34,370 bases of DNA from Hyphochytrium catenoides (taxonomy: Eukaryota > Sar > Hyphochytriomycetes > Hyphochytriales > Hyphochytriaceae). Below, in pieces: positions 9,927 to 21,900 of the stretch. The position numbers were made by a program, and so were the translations under genes. The notes beneath the pieces are model-generated. The model ran no database searches and had not been told where the DNA came from. It saw nothing but the letters and a program-made list of their open reading frames with translations. Where the stretch lies: NCBI GenBank assembly GCA_900088475.1, contig FLMG01000265.1, forward strand, positions 1-34,370. The letters are read 5' to 3'. Each line of letters begins with the position of its first letter. Position 1 is the stretch's first letter.

Positions 9927-12096
9927 CTAATCTTGAAAAGAGATGACAACAAAGGCTGCATTCATAACGTATGTATAGGAGCTGAAAGGGGGTCATAAGG
10001 GCATAAATATCTCACCCAAACGCTTGGCGGTAATAAGCACAGGCATTCCACCAGTCCACACTTTCGTATGGTTGACCTTCAGGATGCAAGTCCTCCACTC
10101 CCAGCTCTAGAGCTCGTTCCTGCCTCTCTAATCTACTACTTGGACAAGGAAAGGGCATGAGACGGTGGATCAGTGCTAGAGGGACGTGACATCTGAGATG
10201 TACCCGGTGGCACTCTTCCAGTCCAGTTCCGTGTGGCAATAAAAGTGCAAGCCGCCCTCCAGACAATGAGGGCTGCCAAAGACCTGAAACATACACAGTT
10301 CTTCAGCAAGTGAAGGATTACTGGCCTCCAAGGTGAAGCTGTCAAGGGAGTCGCTATATCCGGGTACTCAATATCCGGGTATTATGCCCTCACCTGGTCT
10401 TTGTCGTTGTCTTCTGCCTCTTTGTCCGCTGCCGCATATTGAATAAGACGTCCTAACGCCCGTAAGTTATTCATTAGTGGCCTCCGATCATCTCTTTTCC
10501 ATTGCATGTTAGGCGGCACTATGGCTTGTCCAGGCTCCATGTTGCCCTTAACTCAGCACAAAATGACAGCGTCGATGTTAAAAAGGGGAAAGAAAGCGTC
10601 AGAAGCCTTTAAAAGTTTCGTTCTTTCAAGTGATTCTCACCTCAAGATTTATTGTGACTTTCTTCCGCATCTTTGCAGAGTTTCACGTCTCAGTATTGGG
10701 TGACCTGTCACGCATGGATTCTGTTTCTTACCTTTTCTCTCTCCGCGACTGCCTCGACCGTTCTAAGAGTTGAAGCNNNNNNNNNNNNNNNNNNNNNNNN
10801 NNNNNNNNNNNNNNNNNNNNNNNNNNNNNCAGCGGTACCTTAAGTCCACCGGCCTGCCCTTGCTACGGGTGCGTTGGTACTCTATAAAGGCGGGGCCCGT
10901 TGACCCAGGAACTGATTTGGAGATGCCGTGAAGCCTGTCCCTTTCTTCCTCCCCGAAAAACTCCTGGCGATTTGCACGTGACAGAGGGGACGCTCTGCTT
11001 CCATCGTAGCTATTAGGCTGGTTGTTACTCTGGGCAACAGGCCACTGTCAATCTTACCAAGAAACACTGTGAAGCAAATGGAGAGAGAGACACGGTACCT
11101 GTCCCACACCACCAGCATGAACCTTAGAAGTTGACGCCGCCCGTGGGGGTGGCGATTGCCTGGTGGCGTTAACCATTTCGTCATAGTCCCGCTTCCTTCC
11201 TATTCTAGATGGAGAGCTCGGTTGCTGCCGGCCCCTCCAAATCCCATGAACCTCTGTGTCCACACTGTCACCTCTTTCTAGGGGTAGACTGGGTCCTTCT
11301 GCTTAAAGTGAAGTCGGTGAGAAGACCCATATTTCTCCAGCCATCAGGATAATAGTGGCTAATGTTCATACCTTCTGTAGAGTTAAGCTCCTGCGGTGCC
11401 ACCGACGCTTGCCTGATATCGCTAACGAGCAAGCCATAGAGGCCTGCGGCCCCATGAGCAAGCTCAGGTATAGCCCTTCCTGAAAATAAAACCAAGAAGA
11501 TATTGGCGCCTACTATTGCCACTGCGCCCTGGAGAAGAAGGAGACGTTAGAACAGGGCCTGGACTGATACTTTGCTTCCCACCCTTGTCTGCACACAAGT
11601 GAACTTGCCTTTTGCCTGCTCTCAAGATAATATATCAGGGACTCATACCCATGACGGTCATCCTCAGCGCTTTCAAGATAGAATGCGTCCTGTACCTTAG
11701 GAAACTGAGAACGCCGCATTTCAAGGTGTTACGCAATAGTTATACCTGAGCCTGAAACCCGATGCTATTGAGTTGCTCGTAGCCAAGAAGTTTGACTAGA
11801 TCCCATTCCAAAGGTCTATATAGGCATTGTAGCTACGTGAGTGAATGGCCAAGTAGTTCAAATGGAGATATATCTCGTACAGTTCAGAAAGTCCGTCCTT
11901 AGATCTGGCCAAGTCGCAGGCGCAGCGGCAGACGGTCTTCCCTCTCTTACGGACTGTGAAATGTTGGGCCATATTACTGGTTCAAAGTTTTCCTCATACA
12001 TAAAGCTGAGTCCAGACCGTCAGCTCCTATTTCTCTGACCTCCTAGAGCTCTGATGCTCTTTGGCCAAACCCCAGGCTGTACAGCGCCGCGGTCAT
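9927..12096 (-). CDS. multi-exon protein of unknown function, interrupted by assembly gap
   Basis: Minus-strand exons with consistent phase: 12071-12096 (start ATG 12094-12096, tentative), 11951-12005, 11746-11832, an exon from 11695 with unsettled 3' edge, a stretch within about 11387-11520 (RAIPELAHGAAGLYGLLV), 11123-11277, about 10830-10963 running into the gap, 10732 to the gap, 10394-10546, 10204-10283, 10016-10132 (or 10138), 9927-9981 (stop TAG). Protein-like blocks include LVKLLGYEQLNSIGF, VQDAFYLESAEDDRHGYES, GRKRDYDEMVNATRQ, MQWKRDDRRPLMNNLRALG and HFYCHTELDWKSATG. It is soluble-looking and probably over 400 residues. I recognise no domain. The junction near 11520-11620 has competing acceptors. 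An alternative in-frame reading from 11522 to a stop at 11268 also exists. The gene is divergent from the bZIP gene. Confidence 0.6.
10777..10829. other. assembly gap (53 N)
   Basis: A run of 53 N splits a coding exon, or exon pair, of the minus-strand gene: coding frame is visible on both sides (…GRPVDLRYR before and LRTVEAVAEREK after, in minus-strand order). Confidence 0.99.
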
Positions 12097-12468
12097 AGCT
12101 CCGCTTGCTTCTGAGTCTGGGTGATCTCAAGTGAGGACCCGATGAGGATGATGGAGCTGACGATGGCAGACCTTGATCTGACGACTTCATTCATCATCAT
12201 GAACAGAGGGGAATGCTGGCCCACGTCCAGAGCTACTCCAGGAGTGGGTTCTGACGCTTTGACTCAGAAAGAAGAAAGAACGCAGATCGGACAACAACTT
12301 TTTGTTTGATCAGGAAGACGGTTCTGGGTCATGGGAACATCGAAGGTTAGCGAGCTCCTCCATGCGTCGCGTCAGCAGCCCAAGGCACTTCTCTCACTCG
12401 ATAAGCCTGTCATTGTGCAACTACTACTTAGTCTTTAGAGCGGGACGGAGATCGGTATGAGCTGCTAG
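12097..12468. promoter_or_regulatory. divergent intergenic region with possible 5' exons of the bZIP gene
   Basis: It lies between the tentative start of the minus-strand gene (12096) and the first supported bZIP exon. Short protein-like frames occur on the + strand, such as the reading RSDNNFLFDQEDGSGSWEHR ending at a GTTAGC donor at 12345, and RDGDRYELLGVQLAQ at about 12441-12485. None joins the 12469 exon in phase. A shared promoter plus an unresolved 5' exon is the simplest reading. Confidence 0.35.
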
Positions 12469-14303
12469 GCGTTCAACTGGCGCAAAGTTGAAGTGCCGGT
12501 GCGACTAGCTACACGTAATGCCCAATCAGAAGCAGAAGGAGCTATCCAAAGGTCAGTATTGCTGACCGAGGAAAGCCAACCGTACTTAGAGCTCATTCTT
12601 GAACCCTCCGATAATGTCTCAGCATCCATAGCGTCTCAGCAGTCACCAGAGCTGTTCTCCTGGCTGCTTCTCAACTCCGACACGATTCCAAATGGTGGAG
12701 CGGACGGCATAATGGCACATAATGTCACTGTAACAAATGGTAAGCGGCTTCTCAAGTACTCGAGGTTGGGCCCATTGAGCTAACCAAGGGCAATAGCTGT
12801 CATGCCAGGAAGTCAAACGAAGAGACAGAAAGTCGCCCCATCCCCGTTAACTACCGACGCTCCCATCCTTCATGATCTTAGACTACCGCTTGCCGCTGTA
12901 ACCACCGACTACAGCGCTCTTGCTCCAGAATCACTCTTTTCCGCTCCGCTGACTCCTGGGTCTGACTTTCACCGGTCAGCTGAGTCAGAGAGTGATAATC
13001 TGAGCTATGAAGATCTAGAGAAGAAGAAGAAGAGGTACTGGGACAATGACCCGCTCTGCGACGTTGAGCATCGCACTCATCAACAATCTTGTTTAGGCTA
13101 GAGAAGAACCGACTGTCGGCCCGGGAGTGCCGACGACGCAAACGAGAGCAGGCAGAGAGTATGGAGATCCGCTGTGAGAAACTTGAGAAGGAGAATGAGG
13201 AGCTCAGATTGCAGCTGAAGGTTCGCGCTTTGGAGCACGTCCTTGCCTCCTGTTGGCTAACCTTCACTTCCCTATGCAGGAAGGTAAGCACGTTATGGAC
13301 CAGGAGGAGGAGGATAAGATGCGGATTTGTATAACGTTGGAAAAGATGGTAGGTAGCCTACTCAGAGATTGTCGTATGCTCTTCTCTTCCTCATCCGTCA
13401 TTTCGTGCCGTGTTTCTAGATCAGAGACGGTGCCAGTGAGGAGGAGATTGCCAAAACGATTGACGGGTTTGAGGCGGTAAGGTTTACAAGCTGGCATCGG
13501 ATGAGTTGAGCCCCTTTGACTAGTGGATTTTACCGCAGAAATACGCGGACTATGGGAATGACAGGCGATCGAAGCTTCGATACCATCTGCAGCAGGTTGA
13601 CCGGCTATTGACACCGACTGAGGTAAACGGTTGCCTAACCCAGGGTTGCGCCATTGCTAATGCACAGCTGCACGGTTCTACCAGGTCACAAAGATGTACA
13701 TGTGGACACTTCAACAAGACGACGACTTCTATAAGGTAAGCTGTTAGGTGGGAAGCCAATATTGCCGTTCTTTAGCTGGATAACAGCCCTATCCATGTGA
13801 TTAGGACACTGACGACACAAGCCTCTCATACATTCTCTACAAAGAGCTCAATCTATCGGATGACCAGAAAAAGCAGATAATCGCTAGGAGGAAGCAGATT
13901 CGTAACATCGGAGACAATATTAGGCGTGCACTGCAGCTTGTAAGGCAGATAACGGAGAAGGTGAGCAGCGTGCCTACGGAGAGCAGCATATTTTCCCTTG
14001 AGTAGTGCATAACCTACTGCTGAATATTACAGATCGAGACTAAAAATGAGACACTAGAGTCAGAGATGCAGAAGTTGCAGTCCATCCTCACACCCACACA
14101 GACAGCCAAGGTCTGGGAGCAGCTTTTCCCCTACTACCCTGGACTGTTATAGGCCCGTGACGACATCCTTCTTCTCTATGCAGTTTATCCTGTGGGTGAC
14201 GGACAATCCTGCATGCTTACATATGCTCAACCAGGTCTGGAATTTAGCTGGTCACGAAGAGCAAAACAAGGAGGATGATTTGCTCCTTGTGAAGTCAGAA
14301 TGA
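12469..14303 (+). CDS. bZIP transcription factor with extended C-terminal domain
   Basis: Secure exons: 12802-13034 (or from 12797), 13097-13220, 13280-13348, 13420-13476, 13539-13622, 13685-13735, 13805-13960, 14033-14110, 14184-14303; 323 residues from ATG 12802. An upstream exon 12469-12739 is open, ends at a GTAAGC donor and splices in phase to 12797, so the protein probably starts further 5'. The basic region (78-96, LEKNRLSARECRRRKREQ) has the N-x7-R signature (N82, R90), followed by a short zipper (M100, L107, L114). bZIP proteins bind DNA as dimers in the nucleus. The roughly 200 residues after the zipper are helical and charged and include LTPTQTAKFILWVTDNPACL, a type of tail I associate with algal and stramenopile bZIPs (inference). 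All introns are 55-75 nt. Confidence 0.88.
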
Positions 14304-14704
14304 CCGCCAGTTTTTGATTGCATCAAACCCACAGGGCTGTGGCATCTATTATTTATCAGGGTAAACGGGGATCGCACTGTGTCCTCTCTTCGCTCAGAAA
14401 TGAAGATCAGTCTTCACTAACCTTCACCACAGCGATATTGAGCTTCTTCTGGAGAGCCAAGAATTGTATTGTTGCCTCAGCCATCGACATCTGCTCTTGC
14501 GGGCATGCTAATCAGAGACAGTCACATGGCCAGGCGGCCAGGCAACCGTTGTTCAGTGTCTAAGCGTCGTTGGACCAGAGCGCGGTTGGCCTCTCAATGA
14601 AGAAAGGAAGCGAAGAGTTGCTTGTGTTTGAAGATGTTCGACACTTTTTGAGTTTATTTGATGAAGAACAAGTGAAATAAGCATAATCTTCAAATTGTAG
14701 TAAA
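14304..14704. other. intergenic, AT-rich in part
   Basis: No firm gene. On the minus strand a short frame (MSMAEATIQFLALQKKLNI, about 14430-14486) precedes a GTTAGT donor and looks weakly protein-like, but I could not extend it. Confidence 0.4.
14653..14658 (-). terminator. possible poly(A) signal AATAAA
   Basis: TTTATT on the + strand reads AATAAA on the minus strand, about 50 bases downstream of the stop of the small minus-strand frame ending at 14705. Confidence 0.3.
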
Positions 14705-14956
14705 TTATGAAACCTTGAAGTGAATTATTGCAGCTAATGGAGACAACATCCAGCATTCAAGCTGTGCATAAGATGGAGATGGAACATGTGAAATATAGTA
14801 TTTTGACATAGGTTGAAGTACAGGAATCAACCCAGCTGAACTTTCCGCTGAAGATTGGGAACTTGCTCCCTCGTCTGCAAAGAACTGGAACTTGGCTTTC
14901 CACATTCATCCGATCTGCGCCTTCGAACGCCTCACCACGGTGATCTCACTCATGCT
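14705..14956 (-). CDS. possible small protein, two exons
   Basis: On the minus strand ATG at about 14956 opens MSEITV, followed by a GTGAGG donor. After a 45-nt intron ending AAGCCAAG the frame continues FQFFADEGASSQSSAESSAG … IIHFKVS and stops at 14705. Without the splice the first frame meets TGA after 15 codons and the same downstream frame restarts at ATG 14905. No domain is recognised. An AATAAA follows the stop. It is shorter than typical genes and could be UTR or chance. Confidence 0.3.
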
Positions 14957-15130
14957 CCTCAGATCGCTCAAAGTACTTTCATACACGTCTCCAGTCGGTA
15001 GATCTCCTCCCTATTAGAGTGTGGCTCGTCAGTGATACCTTCTACGATAAACGCCAGAGACCTTGTAGACAACGAAAACACTTTTCAAGTGAGTTAAGAG
15101 TCCTTCTCTTGCTTACTCGCAAGCAATAAG

Positions 15131-15791
15131 ATGGCGAAGGAAGGAGCCATTGAGCTCACAGAGCCGCTGGTCGTGGAAGAGCCCCTTTCTCCCCCCAGTG
15201 CAGGTGCAGCTGTGCCGCCCCCAGCTCATTATGAGGTGCCACACTACAATAAGAACAGCTTTAACTATCCCCCCCAACAACCACGGCCAGAACCCGCCAG
15301 GCAGCGTCCGTCAAGGTACCGACCGATGCTAAAGTTGGCAGCCGCGACAGCTGGTGCTTTGACAATAGTCCAGGGCCTTGGGATCATGTTTGCGGGGATG
15401 ATCACCAAGTTCGTGATGGGCTCATTTGTTCTGGCTGCGGGTAAGAAAGCTAGTTGAGCGTAAGTAACGATATACTAATGACGGCTGATCCCCTTTCATA
15501 GGGCTTCTCGTGCTGGGCTATGAACTCCGCGGTATGGGGTTGAAGTCAGTTGACACCTTCGTCAAAACTTGGGTCCCAGTCCTCACGGATGACCTTGGGA
15601 AGTTTGGTCTCTTCTTGTTCCTGAGCTCTCTTTCCTACCAGTCGGCTTACAGCGTTACCTGGAACTCTGTGGTGGTGCTCGTCGACTGCGCAATTGCTGG
15701 AGCTCACGCCGCGCACTACTACTACCTCTCAAGGACACGATCGCGGTCTTATCAATATGACACGACTTCCACAAATTATACCGACATCTGA
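15131..15791 (+). CDS. multi-spanning small membrane protein, possibly TVP15/COPI-associated type
   Basis: Two exons, 15131-15440 and 15502-15791, join in phase 1 and give 199 residues. Residues 1-65 are a proline-rich soluble head (…PPPAHYEVPHYNKNSF…). About four hydrophobic segments follow: LKLAAATAGALTIVQGL, ITKFVMGSFVLAAGLLVLGY (continuous across the splice), FGLFLFLSSLSYQSAY and VVVLVDCAIAGAHAAHYYYL, then a short Ser/Arg/Tyr tail. The size, spacing and the 'LxLGYEL…LGKFGLFLFL' pattern recall the Golgi TVP15/COPI-associated family, which sits in Golgi membranes; this is a resemblance from memory, not an alignment. ATG 15131 follows an A-rich leader (AATAAG), and AATAAA signals follow the stop. 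Confidence 0.8.
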
Positions 15792-15892
15792 GCCCATACT
15801 TGTGGATCCCTTTACATTCTAATCTCCGTCTTTCCATTCTTCCACCCTCTCAAGTGTCTCGCTCAGGCTTACAACGTTCAAAAAGCTTTATG

Positions 15893-15902
15893 AATAAATA
15901 AA
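15893..15902 (+). terminator. poly(A) signals (two overlapping AATAAA)
   Basis: AATAAATAAA lies about 100 bases after the stop of the small membrane protein gene, before the 3' end of the convergent golgin gene (15966). Confidence 0.6.
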
Positions 15903-15965
15903 TGGCTGATCAGGTTGTCCTGTCCCCTTTCGTCCTTGAAAGAGTGGTCCCAGGCCTACGATCTT

Positions 15966-18900
15966 CTACCATAGCGAATTCGTCCATCCTACAATGCTGT
16001 TGGTTGTCGAACTACGCTGCTTTAAGCGCCTCTGAAGGTCATGAAACTCCTCAGGACTGCAAGCAGAGGTCACAAAAGGCAAGGCAGGAGAGCGTGCGTC
16101 AGATTAACGTACTACCATGGTAGACAAACAAAGCCCTAACCTGAACTTCAAAATCTGCGAGATGACCGGGAGCAGAGCCAGGTGCTCACCCGCGTCTTGG
16201 GCCTGAACGTACTTGTATACTACATGCTTCAAATACTGACATTGTCCATGGGGATGAATGCGCGTCAGTATATCACAATGAGCGATGGGTAATAGTCATG
16301 ACGCAAAGGCTAATCTTGAGGCGCATGAAACAAAAGTAGATGAGATCTTCGACGAAGTTGCAATGACCCTACTGTAAATAGGAAGGAAGATAGACTGACC
16401 CTCCTTCGTAGGGTCGGGACGGGCGTGACCTTTTCAACTGGGCAGCGCCTTCAACCTACCTGCACATTCATGTCCGCGTCGGTACCTGATCGCAGAGACC
16501 TTTCGCGGTCAAGGTCCTGTTCCAGCCTTCTCAGTTCACTTTTCAGGAGCAGTTCCTATCCACATTCCATCAGTATCACCACCAAAACGGCGATAGGGGC
16601 TTAGGCTAGACCTGCTCTTTCTGTCTTTCCAGCTGGGTTCGCACTTCGCTCAAATCTTCCATCAACACCGCCATGCGCTGCCTTTCTTGAGCTCTAGCGC
16701 TATTCTCCTTGGCCTCGAGCTGTTCGCCACCCTTGAGGTGAGGACCCGAGAGTTTCCAGCGTGCAGATTTCAAAGCGCCTATACCTGATTTAGTAGAAAC
16801 AGCTTTGGTCCAGATCCCCCTTGGGCTCCAAGCTCTTCACTAAAGCTTCCAGACGATGGCCTCCTTTTGGACTGTAGCCCTTCCTGCCGCTCCATCTCTA
16901 AGAATAGGTTCCCTCGTGCGTCGTTGGGACCCTCCTCGGCTACATCTACAGATCGTTTACGGATCAGAAACAGTACCTATTAGGTCAGGGGGCTAGCGAG
17001 TTCAATGGCAATCTACATTGCCCATACAGCAACAGGCAAAATAGGTCTGCTTGCAGAGCTGTGCGCTTCTTAGGATCTTAGCACAAGGAACCTAGCACAA
17101 GGAATGCAACCACGTTACCTGGACTTCTCTGTTGCTCCCCAGCGGACGGATGGCCCGGCAGCGGGTTACTGTTCTGCCTCTGCTCTCTGGCTGCAGACAA
17201 AGCCATCTTGGCTCTCTCCAGCTCATGCTCCAGGTCATCTTTCTCTCTCTTGAAGGCATCTTTCTCCCTCTCCAGTCGTCTGCACTTTTCGCCGAGCTCT
17301 TCGCGCAACTTTGTCAGCTCTGCTTTCTGCGCCTCATGTAGCTCCTCTTTAGCCTTAGCATAACTTTCATGGGAACATTTCGCAAGGTCATCCGCTAACT
17401 GTTTCTTCATGCTATCAAGCTTGGCCCCAAACTCTATTTTCTGCCTTTCAAGCTCCTGTTCTGCCAGAGCTACTTGCCCTGCAAGTTGGCCCTTTGGGGA
17501 TGAAAGAAAAAGATTCAGACCGTCAGGAAAGAGGAAGTCATACAGCATTCAAGGAGAAGAGGTAGTGTCTAAACCCAATACGCCCATCCAGGAGAGTCAG
17601 AGAAGCTTGAGAATAATGTCTATGGCCCACCCGGAAAACAGCCTAATTGGAGGGAGACAGTCGATCGAAGCTGCGTATTTACCTCCATTTCTTGGACTTT
17701 ATCCTCTGCCCTTTTTAAGGCTTCTACCAGCTTTGCTTTACTAGTGGTCATGGTCTCTATCGCAGCTTTGAACTCCTGTTCCTTCTCTGTCAACAAGGTC
17801 CTCACTCGCTGTCAGGAACGCAGAATTTAGTGGGTCGTTGTTGGGCCATTCACAGGTTGATGACCCCTTCAATGCGGATGAGAAGTACAGAGCAATAGGA
17901 ACGAGGGCCAAGACCATGGGGACTGAACAGGCAGTTGAGAGTGGTAGCGAGGAACATGGATTTGAAGATATTGCGGACACACTAAGCCACGGAGCTTTAC
18001 CTCTTGAGTCAGGTTTTCCGCCTCCTCAGTGGCTCTTTTGAGGGCAGCATGTGACTTGCGCTTGTACTTCTCAAAATCTGTGTTTACCTTCTCCAGCTGC
18101 GAGATGAGTGACAGAGAGCCTTCTCTCAAGTGTTCGACCTCTGCTTTGTGCACATCCTGTACAGCCATGTAGCAAAGAGGTGGCGGAGAAGTTAAAGAGG
18201 TTAATAACAGCTCCTTCCAACCATTGACCGGAAGCAAGTCTGTGAACCAGTCGAATACCTTGACATGAGCTCTCGCCTAAATCACTCACCTGCAGAATGG
18301 GTGGCCAGTCGTGTTCATTTGCACGGCTTCGCCCTTCTCTTTGCCACAATTGGCACTGCTCAAGTGTTACCCAGTGAGGAACTTGGCGATGCTGGTTAAT
18401 GGACAAAGGCGGCTCTGCACAGTCGTCGCTCGCACGTGGTTTATCTTCCTTTGCAATGTTGGGGTTCTCTGCCTCTCTGTTGTGGTTCTCTGCACTCTTA
18501 TCAGGGTAGTCCACGTAGCACCATGTCTCCCCGTTAACGATAACTCGAAGCCGCAATAAAAACACCGAGGGTGGTGGGGGTTCTGCGGTGATGGCACTAA
18601 TCTCCGTCTCCCGCAACTTTCAGAGGACAGATTCAGATGTTCCAGATATGGTTAGAAAAAGTATTATCGCCGCGTAAGTATGCGCTAAGATGCGGGGCAG
18701 CCGATATCAAAGAGATGGAGGGGATGATGAGGGAAGATTGCGTAACGCAGAGAGACAAAGGAAGAGCGCTTACCTTAAGAAGTCTCTGTGTCTTGGCTAG
18801 CAGGATTTTGTACTTCTTCACTTTCTCCTCACCATCCTCTGCCCTTGAGCTTGTCGTTTCTAACTCGGACTTGAGTTGGTTCGAACTTTCCTCAAGAAGG

Positions 18901-21900
18901 ATGCATCTTTCTTCCTGCAACTTTGCCTTTCTGCGCCAGCTCCCCCGGGACCATACGAGGAAAGCATATTGTGTTTGGTCCTCTTTCGTTCTTCTCTTGC
19001 CCATCAAGAAGGATGACAGGAAGGAGAGCGCTGCTTTGACGCGAAGACTCTGACATGTCGCTGTAAGCGAATGAACCTACGTATAGCAGATATGGCGTGA
19101 GGTCGGTAATACGAGGAACAAAGACCTTCGAACGATTCTAGCGTTTCCCAATTCAGCGGAACCACTTCGCTGTCTCTCTCTTTCTGCCAGACACACATAC
19201 ACAGTCTCTCACCCTCCCCAGTCTCTCTTTCTCTCCTGTATTCAAACGGTTTACCAATGGGATAACTCCTCGTCCTTCAAAAACTCCTAGAGAACCTACC
19301 TGGTCCTGTAAGGTGGTCAACTGCGCTCCGGTGGTTTCAGCGTTAACTTTTAGCTGGTGTAGCTCTTTGACATGTTCCTCTCGCATCGCCTCCAGTGCGG
19401 CTAGCTGCTTCTCCTTCCCAGCAGAGATTTCAAAGTTTTTCTTCCAATTTTCCTTTTCTTCTCGTTCCCATTCCAGCATTTGTCGCATCTCTTGTACGTC
19501 ACTCTCCATGGCCACTTTCTCCGCGTTCCACCTTTCAAAGCTCCGGCGCAGCCCTTCATCTAACAAGGTTTTGATTCTGTTTATGCGCATCATGACGCTT
19601 AAGCCCATGTCCTCTGTATGACCCTGTTCCATGAATGTTGTCTCGTTTGGCCGCTTCCTTTCACTGGAAGCCTCAAAAATCTGAGCTTCAATCCTTGCGT
19701 CTCCTGCCACTGCTCAACAAAGGGTGAAGGGAACAGATGGCCAAAGGAGATAAGCATCAGCACTAGTTCTATAGCTAGCAGTGCAGCAACGTAGGTTAAG
19801 GTCCGACGCAGTCTGGAGTAGGACGAACTGAACTTTATACAATCATTGGTTGACCGGAGCAATCAAAAGCCAGGAGAATCGACGGATTTACCTTCCTTGC
19901 TTTCCTCTCTCCCCCTGAGATCTCTGAGCTCTTGCTGCATCTGTTCTGCTTGCTGTGCTAAGGCTAGAAGCAAGCTCCGTAACTTTTGAAGTCTCTCCGG
20001 TAACTGACTCTGAAGACCACGCAGTCGCTCTGCCAAGTTCTCACCTTCTGCCCCTGACGGCCGACGAGAGCCAAGACCTGACGAAGGAGGAGGAGGAGAG
20101 GGTGCACAAGAAGGAATGGCGTCTCCACCTACTAAAGGCGTAGCTCTTGCCTTTTCGCTGCCGCCGAGAAAATTGTCCACAATGACCTCGATCTCAGCAG
20201 CAGCTCTTGCAAGATTTCCAAACTGAAAAGAATTGCAAGTGAGAGATGTGTGAGCCATGAGGATGCGTTCTGAAATTAGCATGGGCGACAGAGTCTTAAT
20301 AGTCAGTGGTCGGACTCACCATGTGTCCTGCCCTACGCTGACTCTCCCGTTTTCCCTCTTCTAGTTGCCTCCTTTGTTCAGCTTCTTGCTCCTCTTTGGC
20401 CTTCTGCGACTCTTCCAACTCTTTCAGTCTCAGTTTCCAATGCGCTTCTTCCTGTCTCCTCGCTGTGTCGCTTTCCTCATCCACTTTTCTCTGAGCCCTC
20501 AGGATTTGAAGGTCGCTTAGCGCCTGAAGTAGCTGCGCCTGGGTTGCTTCTGTCTCTTGCTGAAGTTTTGAGATCGAGGTCCTGTGTTCTTGCACCATGT
20601 TCGCCCTCTGCTCCTCCAACGTCTGCAGCTTGTCTAATATCTCCCGCTGCTCTGCTTTCAAGTTCTCCTGCTGCATCTCCTGGGTCTCTAGCTTTTGCGT
20701 TAGCTCCCGCTCCCTTTGGTCACTTTCATGAAGCTCTCTCTCCAACCTCTGCACGTTGTCAGACAAAAGGTTTCGACTTCTCTCTCCTTGCTTCTTGTCT
20801 TCCTGGACTGTCTGCATATTTGCCTCTAACTCATGCCGGAGCTTTTCCTTTGTGTTGACTTCCTCCCTTAGCTGACCTAAGGTTTCTTTGAGATCCTGGA
20901 GTTCTTTTTCCCTCGACTGCTGCCTTTGCTCGCTTTCCTGCTTTAGGGCGCTGAGCTCCTTGCATTTATCTTGGAGGGCCTTGCACTTTAGCAGAATATC
21001 CTTCAGTTTGCCAGTCAACTTTTTGTTCTCTGAAGGGGTGATGGTGATCAGAGCGAAACTTGGTTTAGTCTGAATATTGAAGAAGAGCGCGGAAGATAGG
21101 ACACACTTCAAGGCAAGCAAAGACATGCTGATGGTGGTAGGAGGCGTAGTCTGCAGACTGCCAAGCAAGGGCTACAGGCCAGGGGATTCAAATAATCCTC
21201 AAAGAGAAGTAGGTATCGGAACGTGGGAGAGCTGTCTCCTCTTACCCTCTGTCACCTCCCCCAGGCGCCGAGAAGAATGCCGGAGCTCCTCCTCTACAGC
21301 TTCTTTCTGTTGGTCCCGAGATCTTAGGACACCTTGGATCTGCGCGACTAAAGAAGTAGCTACCGTCGTGTCTTCTTTCTTCTCTCCTCCATTTGGTAAT
21401 AGTGCCCCTAGAATGTCCAGCACCTCAGACTTCTCAGACTCAACAAGTTGCTTTAATTGCGCTACTTGTTGGAGCTCTAACTCTATTCTCTCTCTTTTAG
21501 TGTTCGCCACATTCACATCGTTTTCTAACTCCTTTATCCTTGCTTGAGCATCTTGTGCTCCCATGTGGGCAGCGAGAAGCTTCTTTTCTAATTCTTCCAC
21601 TAGGGTGTGGCCCTGGTCTAGTTCCACTTTATATGCGGTCTCTCGCTCTTTCCATGCTTGCTTTTCACCAGCAAGTTCCCGCGTAGTCTCCTCTTTGGAA
21701 GCATGCTCACGCTTCAGCTCTTCCTCCGCCACTTCCTTTTGCCGTTGCACCTCTTGAAAGTTTGTTCTTTGTTCCATCGTCTGCTGTTGTGCTTGCTGGA
21801 GCTCAAGTAACAATCTGTCTCTCTCATTGGTCAAATCGTTAAGCCTCTGTTCCCATGCTTCTCTTTGGCTCCGACTACTGTCGCGTGCCTCTGTTAACTC

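Noticed and set aside
15902-16123. 73-codon + strand frame after the membrane protein gene
   Set aside because: It lies opposite the last golgin exons and the GRIP-coding DNA, and its translation has no features of its own.
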